Source of the DNA: Psettodes erumei
Taxonomy: Eukaryota > Chordata > Actinopteri > Pleuronectiformes > Psettodidae
Reading direction: 5' to 3'
Length of the DNA: 64,000 nt
Assembly (NCBI GenBank): GCA_016785225.1
Contig: JAFBJZ010000357.1
Coordinates: forward strand, 3,278,501 to 3,342,500
The translations under genes and the position numbers were made by a program. The number at the start of each line of letters is the position of its first letter. Position 1 is the stretch's first letter. The notes beneath the pieces are model-generated. The model worked only from the letters and a program-made list of their open reading frames with translations, did no database searches and was not told the origin of the DNA. This document shows positions 28,715 to 38,119 of this stretch, one piece after another.

Positions 28715-28832
28715 GGAAAGGATAGAAGAAAAGAGAAGGATACAAAAGGAAAGGAGACAGGAGAAAGAGGAAAGCTAAAGGAAAGGAGAGGGGACATGAG
28801 GGACAGAGGGAGAGAGAGGGGAGGAGATGGGG
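28715..28832. repeat. purine tract abutting the fzd4 promoter
   Basis: About 118 nt of almost pure purine on the + strand (GGAAAGGATAGAAG..., later GGGAGAGAGAGGGGAGGAG), immediately upstream of the CpG-rich region. It is preceded by a T-rich run at 28,692-28,709. GAGA-type tracts at this position often lie in nucleosome-poor promoter DNA. That role is inference. Confidence 0.6.
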
Positions 28833-29014
28833 CTCGCTCTTCAATTTTCCTCTTAGATCCCGCCCTCCTGGTCAGTGGTTGGTCAGGGATACCAAACTCC
28901 CGCGCATGGATTGGTCGGCTCTCCTCCGGACGGGCAAAATAGTCTCTCCTCGCAGACACAATAAAGTTTAGTGCCTGACGCTCGCAGGCAGTAGGCGCAA
29001 AACCAGACCGCTGC

Positions 29015-29225
29015 ATGTTGTCGCTGCGCTTCTCGATACGGAGGTATTGACGGGAAACAACGCAACAGGGATTTCTGCAAATGTAGTTTATTTTAAAACT
29101 GCAGATGCACGCTTTATTTTAATTTAAAAGATGCGTCTTTTTAAGTACGCACGGGTCTCGCAATGATTCACTACCCCTTTCTGGATATTTTTATCTACTG
29201 AATGTCTGGGAGTGGGATACTGTAG
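29015..29225 (+). promoter_or_regulatory. cluster of short upstream ORFs in the fzd4 5' leader
   Basis: Six ATG-initiated mini-frames each end before the main start: 29015-29050 (11 residues), 29081-29086 (ATG-TAG, a start-stop), 29105-29122, 29131-29166, 29163-29201 and 29202-29225. No ATG then occurs until the fzd4 start at 29,369. If the leader begins upstream of 29,015, as the position of the promoter elements suggests, scanning ribosomes meet all of them, which would lower and tune receptor translation. The regulatory effect is inference. Confidence 0.45.
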
Positions 29226-29368
29226 CCCCCAAAAGCGCACGGACTACACGCGCTCCCCTCCGGTTGGACCGTAAACACGCGCGCTGCGGTTTCCAGGGAG
29301 ACCCAACCGAACTTTGCGTCTGAGGAAATACCAGTCGTGCCCAGATTCACTCAAGTGTCGCGGTGACC

Positions 29369-29632
29369 ATGCCCGGGATGATGGTGTCCTTCGCCGGGAC
29401 AGCCTTCCTGCTCCTGTCCGGGCTGCTGGGTCCGCTCTGCGCGGTGCAGGCTTTCGGCGACGAGGTGGAGGAGATGACCTGCGACCCGATCCGGATCAGC
29501 ATGTGCCAGGATCTCGGATACAACGTCACCAAGATGCCCAACCTGGTCGGCAACGTGCTGCAGTCGGACGCCGAGCTGCAGCTGACCACGTTCACACCGC
29601 TCATACAGTACGGCTGCTCCAGTCAGCTCAAG
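29369..29632 (+). CDS. fzd4: fzd4 coding exon 1 (residues 1-88)
   Basis: Encodes the signal peptide and the first third of the cysteine-rich domain, ending ...YGCSSQLK. The donor is AAG|gtaggc, phase 0. The boundary coincides with the single intron I know in tetrapod FZD4, after SSQLQ. A GTG two codons upstream is in frame but has no reason to be used. The Kozak context gacc-ATG-c is good. Confidence 0.95.
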
Positions 29633-29831
29633 GTAGGCTGCTGGACTGATGTGATAGGCTGCACAGTCACATGCATACATATCGCAATGGAATAGAGTAG
29701 ATTAGTGTAATCAGTAAGTTTGTAAAACAGACAGACCTCACTGATGCTTTTACATACATGCAAAAGTTAGGGAACAGCGATCCTTGTCTCGAAAAGGTTT
29801 GGACTCCTCATGGAGTCTAGATTTTCTTCTA

Positions 29832-29899
<68 letters not shown>

Positions 29900-30686
29900 C
29901 ACATGACAGGGAGCAACTCGCAGACGACTAAGTGAAAAGTTCAGACTGATGGTGCCAGTGATAATACAGCAACCATATAGCACAGGTTATGCAATTCCCA
30001 TATAGAATTAGAATAAACTGCCTTCCTGTTGTGCCAGGCTGTCATGCTAATTTCAATGAAAATGCTCCCTCTGTCTGTTGACAATCTGAGTTCATGCCCC
30101 ACACAGCAACAGCTGAGTCTCCGGGGCTATATACTGTAGTCTACTTGTTCACAATGGTGCCCTCAGTGTCCTAAGACAAATGCTGCTTGTTTGCCTCACG
30201 CACCATGTAAGAACAAAATTATAGATTGGTCCCATTACTTATCTCTGGGATTTTATTTTTGACTCTAGGCCTAATTGCAATGACTATATAAGTGGCAGGA
30301 TCTATGATTGGACTTTTTCTGAAGTTGTATGTTGTTTTATCAAGAAATGCCCCTTTTCACATCAGCATATCCGCATACATGGGCATTAAATCAAATACTT
30401 TCCCAGGTGCTGCTTGGTGTCCTGAGTTGTATCTATTTGCAAGTCCACAATCCTGTCTGGGGTGGTATGTCATTTTTATTACAATGTTGCAGTGAATCAC
30501 TGGTGTGCACTTGGTGCTTGGACTTGGGCAGAAATGTGTTTGACACACTCAATTGACACAGTGCTTGAGGGACATTTGTGTGCATGTGTGTGTGACAAGC
30601 GTGACAGAAGAAGGAGCAACTGCAGCAGAAAACCAAACTGTCCTCCTCCAGCTGAAAATTGTCTTGAAAGATTAGTTTACCACTAC

Positions 30687-30717
<31 letters not shown>

Positions 30718-33700
30718 ACACACACGCTAAAGAGGGAGGAAAGGGAAACCGTATCCCCTAACATTTGCTCTAATGGGAGGCTTCCTGACTGGTAACTGGA
30801 GCAGCTTTTAGCAGTGAAGTGACAGCACTCAAGTTACAAACGGCGGGGGAAAACACCCAGTATGTGTTACATTACCATCACAGGTAGAGTAGCCATAACT
30901 CACTTTAGGAAGTATCAGAAATTGTACTGCATGTAATTTAATAGCTTCTGCTTTTATAAACTTTGATGGAATTTATGAGTTGACTCATAAAACCCACACG
31001 CACTCTCTCACGGGGCAAGGTAGTTCATCTCTAAACTTTTGTTTATTTCACTTAGTTAAATCACTTCATTGATCAGGACAAGTATGATAAATGTGGTTCA
31101 GTTTGGGAACAAAATTTCCCAAATGTAATGCTGACTCCAGATCAGTCCCTCTTCTCTGCTTGCAGAGATAAAGCTACAGCTACAGTGCTACAGGCCAGAT
31201 ACTAATCATTATACCAAACTAAGTTTAAAGGAAGTTCCCTTTGGCTGAGATAAGGAATTCCTCACAGTTAGTTTTGTTTAGAAACATAACGTGATGCATC
31301 GATGCACAATTTTGGAATTTAGATTGCAAGTAAATTCTCATGGAAATTAAGAGTGATGTTTGTGTGTTCGTATTTACCAACCCTGACACCCCTCATGTTT
31401 CATGTTTCCGCTGTTCAAGGGCTGATTTTAAGATGGGATATCTCTATAACTGGATCAAGGCAGCAAGCCAAAAACATTTGGTTCTTATTATGGCTTAATA
31501 AATATTTTTGGGACTTTCTGAAATGGAAAAACTGCAGGAAGGTCTTCACTGTCACACAATTTCATATATAAAATCAGCAGCTTACCACATCCAAGCTCTT
31601 GGAACATATGTTTGTTTCATTTACCTGAACAAAGAGCATAACACAAAATTTTTTTTTTTAAATGAGCCGGGCACAGTCTTTCACCCTGGTGTCAGATAGA
31701 TTTAACTGTAAAGACTTAAAACTGCAAGCTGTTGTAACCCCAGAGTTTCTCTTCCCACACATCTCAACCACCTCCAATGGTCAAATGTCACTTCAGACTG
31801 TTCACTATCTTTACAACCCTGACTTGGATATCTATTTCAAAACCATTGCCATGGGACAGAGAAAACTGAGCCTTGGATTGGAGGGGGGGTGTCGGGGGGA
31901 TTATACAGCATTACATGGCACATGCCCTCAGTGATGTTAAGTCTGCCGCAAGTTGTTTTTAAAGTCGCAGACTTGTATGTGTAACCTTGGTGCAGGTATG
32001 TGCTGGTCATGGTGCTTCAAACTCAAGCCCTGGTGTTTTTATTAGACGTGAAAATAAGAGACTCGCAATGAGAAGAGGTGATGCAACGTATTGAAAGTAG
32101 GAGGCAGGGAAAAACAGGGGGAGAGTGAGTGGTATATGCAAGTAGACAGAGCTGCACGTGGTAGTAACAGGGCGTAGCCTTCTACCAGCTGTAATCCTGT
32201 TGTAATATATAGAAAGATGGGTCTGTGGGGGGCTCACAGAATTTTTTCCATTTCTTGAACAAGCAGTACAAGTAAGCAGCAAAAACTACAAAGCAGTGCA
32301 CTGAAATATGACAAGACTGGATGACTGTTACTACCTTACTTAATTTTCAGTCACTATTGAAAGTGGATGTGGCGTGCTGTTACTTTTAACTCTTCTTACA
32401 TCATTCCTCAGTATGTTTGTGTCTCTCTCTCCCTTGGTAAAAAACAAAACAAAATAGCTTTTCTTTGAAAGTACGCTTGCTCTGTTGTGTGACACGTGCT
32501 CTGAAATCTCAAAAGTGAAAGCCGACTAAGATGAAAATGTTCATCTTGTTTATCTTTTGTGTCTACAGTTCTTCCTGTGCTCAGTCTATGTGCCCATGTG
32601 CACAGACAAGGTGCCCATCCCCATTGGCCCATGTGGGAGCATGTGTCTGTCTGTTAAGAGAAAATGCCTCCCAGTGCTCCATGAGTTTGGCTTCTTGTGG
32701 CCCGAGGTGAGTCATATCATCACAGGAACATTCTGCATGCATTACAAAACTTTCAGAACAAGATGCGTCAGATAACAACGGCTGTTTTTTCCAACATTAT
32801 CTCAAAATGTTTTCAGTAGTATGTAGCGCTGGCTTTAAAAGCAGCTAAACTACCATCTACCATCATATCTTTTCTAGGTACTCAACTGCAGCCTCTTCCC
32901 ACCTCAAAATGACCACAATCACATGTGCATGGAGGGTCCAGGTGACGAGGACTCACCCTACCCGCCAATCCGCCACCCTCCCCACCAGGAGGAGTGTCAG
33001 GCCCTGGGGTCTGCACCCGACCAGTACACCTGGCTGAAACAGAGCGAAAGCTGCGCCCTCCAATGCGGCTACGACAGCGGGCTCTACCGACGGGGGGCTA
33101 AAGTCTTCACAGACGCCTGGATGGCAGTGTGGGCCGTGCTGTGCTTTCTGTCCACCACTCTGACGGTCCTGACCTTTCTGTTGGATTCGCAGCGTTTCTC
33201 CTACCCTGAGCGGCCCATCATCTTCCTGTCCATGTGCTGCAACCTGTACAGTGTTGCATACTTGGTAAGAGGGGGATTCATTTAATTTCATTTGTTTGGG
33301 GAGAGTGACAAAATAAACATATAATTTACTGATAATTAGGTGTTAGTGGAATCCTATTTGATCAAAAGCATAGACTGTCTTGATCAGTCTTCTGCCTTTT
33401 CTCCTTCCTTTTCTTGCATGTGTTTTTCATTAACTAAGGATAAATTTAATTCAGACTACTTTTTGCATATTTATTATGTAACATATTTGGATTTCATAAT
33501 ATATCATGCTATTACCTTTTAAACAACTAGCCAGGGGAAACACATGAAAGTTCGCCACCCAGGCAACTAACTCTGCCACATGTAGTTTTTTCCTGTTGAT
33601 CAACAAGCTTTGTCTCTGCCCAATAAACAAAGAAAACATATTAAATGTAATGTTTTTATTCATCATTTAATACCGAGGACTATATTCAGTCTAATGTTGA

Positions 33701-33934
33701 GAAAGAAAGAAAGACAAAGACAGAAAGGTGATTCTACTTTTTGTCTATTTCTGTGTATGATTTTGTAGGTCCGGTTGACTCTGGGGAGGGAACGTGTTTC
33801 CTGTGACCTGGATGCCACAGCGGTACCAATTCTAGTACAGGAAGGGTTAAAGAGCACCGGCTGTGCAATAGTCTTCCTCCTCCTCTATTTCTTTGGCATG
33901 GCCTCTTCACTCTGGTTAGTATCAACACACGCAT

Positions 33935-33968
<34 letters not shown>

Positions 33969-35261
33969 TTTTTATCATATCAATCATTCATCTCTTTTTT
34001 CCCCCGGTTTGACAACTGTCATCGGCTGTTGTGTGGGGGAACAATTGGAACAGGAGACTCGTATCCTGTTTTCTTTTGACTCCCAACTATCCTGTCTCAT
34101 AACCTCTGTGCTAGATGGATTCATTTCCATGCACAAAGAAAGCCATTGTAAAAATGCCACGTTTGGAGTGCGTTCTACAACGCAGTTGCAGTGGAAACAC
34201 CCTGCTGCACCAGCACTTTTTCTTCCCTTTCACTTTGCCCTCATTTTCCTGTTCCCTCTGCGCTGGGGGAAACGAAACAAGCTGAAAAGCTCAACTACTT
34301 GTTTCTTAAATATGACCATGATCCTCTATTATGCAACTTCTGATTATCTGATAACTGCACACTTTAGGAGTGCCTGGCCACTCTCTCTCAACTCTCCACC
34401 CTCTTTCTGTTTGTCTCTCTGTCAGGTGGGTGATCCTGACACTCACCTGGTTCCTGGCTGCTGGACTGAAGTGGGGCCATGAGGCTATTGAGATGCACAG
34501 CTCCTACTTCCACATCGCAGCCTGGGCCATCCCAGCGGTGAAAACCATTGTCATCCTCATAATGAGACTGGTGGATGCAGACGACCTGACTGGGCTATGC
34601 TACGTTGGGAACCAGCAGCAGGAGGCACTCACAGGCTTTGTGGTGGCTCCGCTGGCTTCATACCTTCTCATAGGTAATTACTATAAATTTAATGGGAATT
34701 TACTTCTTTCTGCTAAAATAGGGTGCTCCTACTTATATTTCATATACTCAGATACAAAATTAAATCTTTAATGTAATCTCTCAGTGCTTTTAACACTTCA
34801 CGTGATTGCTACTAAGTTTTTCCTCTGATTTCTGCACCTCAGGCACCCTCTTTATCTGTGCCGGCCTGGTGGCTCTGTTCAAGATCCGTTCCAACCTGCA
34901 GAAGGACGGTGCCAAAACAGACAAGCTGGAGCGTCTGATGGTGAAGATCGGAGTGTTTTCTGTTCTCTACACTGTCCCGGCGTCCACTGTCATTGGCTGC
35001 TACCTCTACCAGCTGTCTCACTGGGGGGAGTTCAGGGCCAGCACCAGGGACTCCTACGTGGCATCAGAGATGCTTCGAATCTTCATGTCACTGCTTGTGG
35101 GAATCACGTCGGGCATGTGGATCTGGTCAGCCAAGACCCTCCACACCTGGCAACGCTGCTCTGCACGCCTGCTCAGGGACAGCAGGGCGAGCCGCGGGGG
35201 CAAGAGGGCACCAGGAGAGGGCTGGATCAAACCGGGGAAAGGCAATGAGACAGTGGTGTGA
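29369..35261 (+). CDS. fzd4: Frizzled-4 receptor (complete, six coding exons)
   Basis: Frizzled-4 is a seven-pass plasma-membrane receptor for Wnt ligands and, with LRP5/6 and TSPAN12, for Norrin. It signals through Dishevelled to beta-catenin in vascular and retinal development. Exons 29369-29632, 32569-32706, 32878-33264, 33769-33914, 34426-34673 and 34843-35261 join to 1602 nt and 533 residues (human about 537). A signal peptide covers about 1-28. The cysteine-rich domain has ten cysteines at 38, 46, 83, 92, 99, 110, 114, 121, 138 and 151, with sequons N52-V-T and N137-C-S. Membrane spans lie near 214-236, 247-266, 294-320, 338-358, 382-407, 429-452 and 471-491. KTLHTW is at 492-497 and the PDZ ligand ETVV at 530-533. 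Identity to human FZD4 is near complete in blocks such as CDPIRISMCQ and AAGLKWGHEAIEMHSSYFHI, which separates it from FZD9/10. The ATG at 29,369 has A at -3. The four introns after the first are unusual. Confidence 0.97.
29834..29897. repeat. (GT)n microsatellite in fzd4 intron 1
   Basis: Pure GT run of 64 bp, about 200 bp after the exon 1 donor. Confidence 0.95.
30686..30724. repeat. poly(C) joined to (AC)n in fzd4 intron 1
   Basis: Eighteen C residues run directly into about 21 bp of AC. The C-run may be imprecise in length because such tracts are prone to sequencing error. Confidence 0.9.
32569..32706 (+). CDS. fzd4: fzd4 coding exon 2 (residues 89-134)
   Basis: Acceptor gtctacag, donor GAG|gtgagt, 138 nt, phase 0 at both ends. 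It starts FFLCSVYVPMCTDK, carries cysteines 92, 99, 110, 114 and 121 of the cysteine-rich domain, and ends EFGFLWPE. In mammals this sequence is continuous with the following exon. Confidence 0.95.
32707..32877 (+). other. fzd4 intron 2 (171 bp)
   Basis: Boundaries gtgagt...tttctag, phase 0. The length is a multiple of three, but the exon 2 frame hits a TAA at 32,773-32,775. No similarity to other introns is evident by eye. Confidence 0.9.
32878..33264 (+). CDS. fzd4: fzd4 coding exon 3 (residues 135-263)
   Basis: Acceptor ttctag|GTA, donor TTG|gtaaga, 387 nt, phase 0 at both ends. It encodes the last two cysteines of the ligand-binding domain (C138, C151), the linker with C174, C193 and C197, membrane span 1 and most of span 2 (ERPIIFLSMCCNLYSVAYL). 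The first residue is V where human has S, exactly at the new intron junction. Confidence 0.95.
33265..33768 (+). other. fzd4 intron 3 (504 bp)
   Basis: Boundaries gtaaga...ttttgtag, phase 0. AT-rich with no recognised repeat or gene. The frame from exon 3 closes at 33,283-33,285, soon after the donor. Confidence 0.9.
33769..33914 (+). CDS. fzd4: fzd4 coding exon 4 (residues 264-312, last codon split)
   Basis: Acceptor tttgtag|GTC, donor CTCTG|gttagt, 146 nt, entering in phase 0 and leaving with two bases (TG) of a tryptophan codon. Encodes VRLTLGRERVSCD, the first extracellular loop with C275, and the first half of membrane span 3 (CAIVFLLLYFFGMASSL). Choosing this donor restores the WWVILTLTW sequence conserved in FZD4. 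Confidence 0.93.
33915..34425 (+). other. fzd4 intron 4 (511 bp), stop-free in the exon 4 frame
   Basis: Boundaries gttagt...ctgtcag. It carries a 31-bp CA array near its 5' end. The exon 4 reading frame continues through the whole intron without a stop and closes only at 34,480-34,482 inside exon 5, out of frame. A pyrimidine-rich stretch precedes the acceptor. Confidence 0.88.
33936..33966. repeat. (CA)n microsatellite in fzd4 intron 4
   Basis: Short CA run starting about 20 bp after the donor. Intronic CA repeats near donors can act as hnRNP L binding splicing elements (general knowledge; not shown here). Confidence 0.9.
34426..34673 (+). CDS. fzd4: fzd4 coding exon 5 (residues 312-395, both end codons split)
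   Basis: Acceptor gtcag|G completes TGG, donor ATAG|gtaatt, 248 nt. Encodes WVILTLTWFLAAGLKWGHEA, membrane span 4 (IAAWAIPAVKTIVILI), the loop DADDLTGLCYVGNQ with C370, and the first half of span 5. Nearly identical to human FZD4 throughout. Confidence 0.94.
34674..34842 (+). other. fzd4 intron 5 (169 bp)
   Basis: Boundaries gtaatt...cacctcag, phase 1. Short and AT-rich, without a recognised repeat. It interrupts the codon for G395 within membrane span 5. Confidence 0.9.
34843..35261 (+). CDS. fzd4: fzd4 coding exon 6 (residues 395-533 and stop)
   Basis: Acceptor cctcag|GC, 419 nt to the TGA at 35,259-35,261. Encodes the rest of span 5, the intracellular loop with KIRSNLQKDG and KTDKLERLMVKIG, spans 6 and 7, the KTLHTW Dishevelled-binding motif (492-497) and a short basic tail ending GNETVV. 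The tail around 506-520 diverges from mammals, which is common for Frizzled C-termini. Confidence 0.95.
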
Positions 35262-38030
35262 GGCGACAGACAGAGGGGACAGACAGGAATGGTCTCCTAC
35301 CTGCTTTCTCTCACTTACAGACAGTCATCTGCCTAACGAAGGACGGACAGTTTAGAGAATCAAGGAGCGAGAGGAAGATGAAAAATGTGACACAGTAACG
35401 TAGCGGGAGATTCTCAAGGAAGCCACTGGATGAAATGGCATCAGGAAAGATCGCTGAGAGTCCACAGGCGTGCCTCACCCCCTCTTACTGACTCCGTGCC
35501 TCTAACAGGAGTCAAGAAGGAGAAAAGAGGAGGACTGAGTCACACATAAGTAGCAACGGTAGCCTCTCTACCTCTGTTTAAGACTTCCTTTGCCCACAGA
35601 GATAGAGAAAGCAAAAAAAATGAAGGAGAAAGAGAGACGGAAAAGGCAGAGGCATCGATATGCAGACCAGACACGCTGATAAGCTGTGTAGCACCACATC
35701 TACCTCTCTGTCTCTCTTTTCTCCACAGCCCTCAGCAGAAGAGACTGAACCTGCTGGACACAGTGAAACCCTTACACCATTGTGTGTTTTTAGGGTCTTT
35801 TGAAGTTTTAGAATTTTACACTGGAGGGTCCTGGTGCAGATATTATACCTACATGGGCCAAAGTTTCCCAAGAGTAGGACACCTCGAGAGCCCCTTCAAC
35901 ACGTGAAAATGAAAAGGACAGTTAAATACCAGACCAAAAGTAACGCACAAGTGAAATATACTCATGATGGCAGTGAGTTTCCTTTTGGACATTATTCTAC
36001 AATTATGCCTTTTTGGACAGTATGGAAGAACAGGTATTATCACTCAGAACGTTTTGGGAAACCAGCTCTAAGCTGTAATAATGCACTATAAATATATACA
36101 ATATGTGAAGTGTCTGCGCTTGTCTCAAGTGCATCACCAGGGATGGCAGCGACGGGACTGATAACCAATCAATACAAAATATATTAATATGCACAGAGTC
36201 ATTAACAGGGAGAGCTTCGTCATTTTTTACGTTACAAACTGCACATAAATGTGTAAAAAATATTCACAAATCAATTTTCTGAGAACTGTTATGAAGGCAA
36301 GGAAAGATAAACACAATGAGAGATGTTCCGTTGATCTGTCTGGGAGTTCCCCAGCTGTGCCTTTTATTGACCCGTAAATGTAGAAGTGGTAAGTCGTCTG
36401 GGAAAAGTAGGCCGGTGTATTTTACCTCAGCAGTTTCTGAGAAGCTCAGCTAACGTCCGTCATGTGTGCAGCCTTTTTGGAAACTCCGCACTGTACATGC
36501 TCCCGAGTTACCGTGAAATCCAGGAAATTCAATTATCCCCTACGCAGCCCCCCCCTACCCAAACATCAGACCTGAGGCAGGTTAAAGAATTACAGGTTAT
36601 TAGACAATCACTTGCCAAAAGACACATCATGCAGTAACAAAGAGCCGTCACAGACAGACGCATGTGCAGGCCTCCAAACACAGGACTTGGTTCCCACGAA
36701 TCTCATCCCACCAGCGATTGTGATGATCACTATCACAGGGAAAAAGAAGCACCAATAATAAGAGAGTGTATCTGTCCAATTTGGGCCGTCTGCATTTCTT
36801 CTCCGTCTGTGTCCATGTATTTTATTTCCCCCGATCGCTCCAGTTCAATAAGGCATCACAGAAGCACACTGAAATTGGCACTATTAAAAAGGTGGGTCTG
36901 TTCTGCCTGCGTATCTGTCTGTCTGTCTGATGCTCTCAATGACCCCCGCCACCTGCCTGTTTCTCTTTAACCTTGTCTGCTGCATCATGGCTCATTTCCC
37001 AGACAATCAAGTCGTCCCTGGAAAAGATTATTCTACATTGCATTTCAGAACTTAGTGGAAGATAGGAGATGAGATTTTGATTTATCTTCTCTTGCGGCGC
37101 ATTTTGTTGATAATAGGCCCTTTCCACCATTTTAATCTTGCAGTCCTTCTCTACAGCTGTAAGATTCAATTACAGTGAGTCGACTCCTCACGTCTGCTGC
37201 ATTCACCGAATTCTGAAATAGTGCCCGTTTACTGTCTATTTGCCTGACAATCTAGCACAGCTCCTGCGTTTCAGTGGGTCTTTGAATGTGTCGTGCGTGG
37301 CGTCACATTATGCCTTGTACTGTACGTCTGAGCAAAATTTGATTTGAATTTTAATGTATAAGGGCTCAGATAATTTGGAGCTCTACCCTTCTGTTCCTCA
37401 TCTGAAACCACTTAGTGCCTCACACAGCCCGTCAGAGGAATTTCTGACCAAAATATTTGCTAAATACAAAAAATGTAACCTCACCCTTATTGCATTCAAC
37501 GATGCTGGTGAAAGGTAGAACCCTAAAAACCAGCATTTCTCAAACCAGCTTACCTAGGCACACTTATTAAATTCCCAAAGTCAAACAAACATGACATTGA
37601 GTTAAAGTCAATTAAATTAAAAAACCTCCCCTCTGAGCTAATGCAGTTTCCGTCTTCAACTGGCCTTAATGTTTTGGCAGTCTACTCTTGAATGATCACA
37701 CTGAGCTTCAGGTGACATTTCCAAACAATTGCTATGGATAGTTGTGCCTTGAGACACGTCAAGTGTGCACCGCAGCCTAACAAAGATTGAGAACCACTGG
37801 TAATAGGGATTTGTAAATGCTTTTTTCAGAGTCAGTGGTGAGGTCAGTTCACTTGTTCACACTGATCATAGCCTTTAAGGTCTAGATTGTTTGTTTCTGT
37901 AGAAAACTCAATGTATTATAAAGAAATTGCTAATTTATCCTTGTAAAAAAGTGACAGAAATTTAAAACTTGTTTGTTATTTAAAACTTTTGTATCAGAAG
38001 ATGAATAAAAAGCTTTTGGTTTCCAATTGG
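35262..38030 (+). other. candidate fzd4 3' UTR
   Basis: No coding frame of interest follows the stop. The first canonical AATAAA I find downstream is at 38,004-38,009, giving a 3' UTR of about 2.75 kb, compatible with the long 3' UTR known for mammalian FZD4. An earlier end using a variant signal cannot be excluded. No miRNA precursor or repeat is recognised inside. Confidence 0.5.
38004..38009 (+). terminator. candidate fzd4 polyadenylation signal AATAAA
   Basis: AATAAA within atgaataaaaagc, followed 42 bp later by a 67-bp TG array. GU-rich RNA at that distance is what the cleavage-stimulation factor CstF binds, so the two fit as a polyadenylation site. Confidence 0.5.
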
Positions 38031-38048
38031 TGTATGTACATGTTTGCA

Positions 38049-38050
<2 letters not shown>

Positions 38051-38117
<67 letters not shown>
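38051..38117. repeat. (TG)n microsatellite after the fzd4 poly(A) signal
   Basis: Pure TG run of about 67 bp. Confidence 0.95.

Positions 38118-38119
<2 letters not shown>

Larger units (their letters stand above)
28850..29640 (+). promoter_or_regulatory. CpG-rich promoter/first-exon region of fzd4
   Basis: CG dinucleotides become frequent here and are rare in the DNA on either side, as expected of a CpG-island promoter. Visible elements are a GC-box-like CCCGCCCTCC at about 28,859, a TTGGTCAGG at 28,879 and an inverted CCAAT box (ATTGG) at 28,910-28,914. There is no convincing TATA box; an AATAAAG at about 28,960 is the only AT-rich element near. Transcription probably starts near 28,920-29,010, but the exact site cannot be read from sequence. 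The island continues through coding exon 1. Confidence 0.65.
29633..32568 (+). other. fzd4 intron 1 (2936 bp)
   Basis: GT...ctacag boundaries, phase 0. It contains a 64-bp (GT)n array (29,834-29,897) and a C18-plus-CA array (30,686-30,724). Otherwise I recognise no gene or mobile element in it. The exon 1 frame stays open 20 codons into the intron and stops at 29,693-29,695. Confidence 0.9.

Noticed and set aside
29314..29649. Alternative frames overlapping fzd4 exon 1 on both strands
   Set aside because: They are shadows of a GC-rich coding exon. The FZD4 frame is unambiguous by similarity.
33775..34482. 235-codon open frame, the longest in the window, as a separate gene
   Set aside because: It is fzd4 exon 4 read through intron 4 into exon 5 in the wrong frame. 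Splice sites and FZD4 similarity explain the exonic parts.
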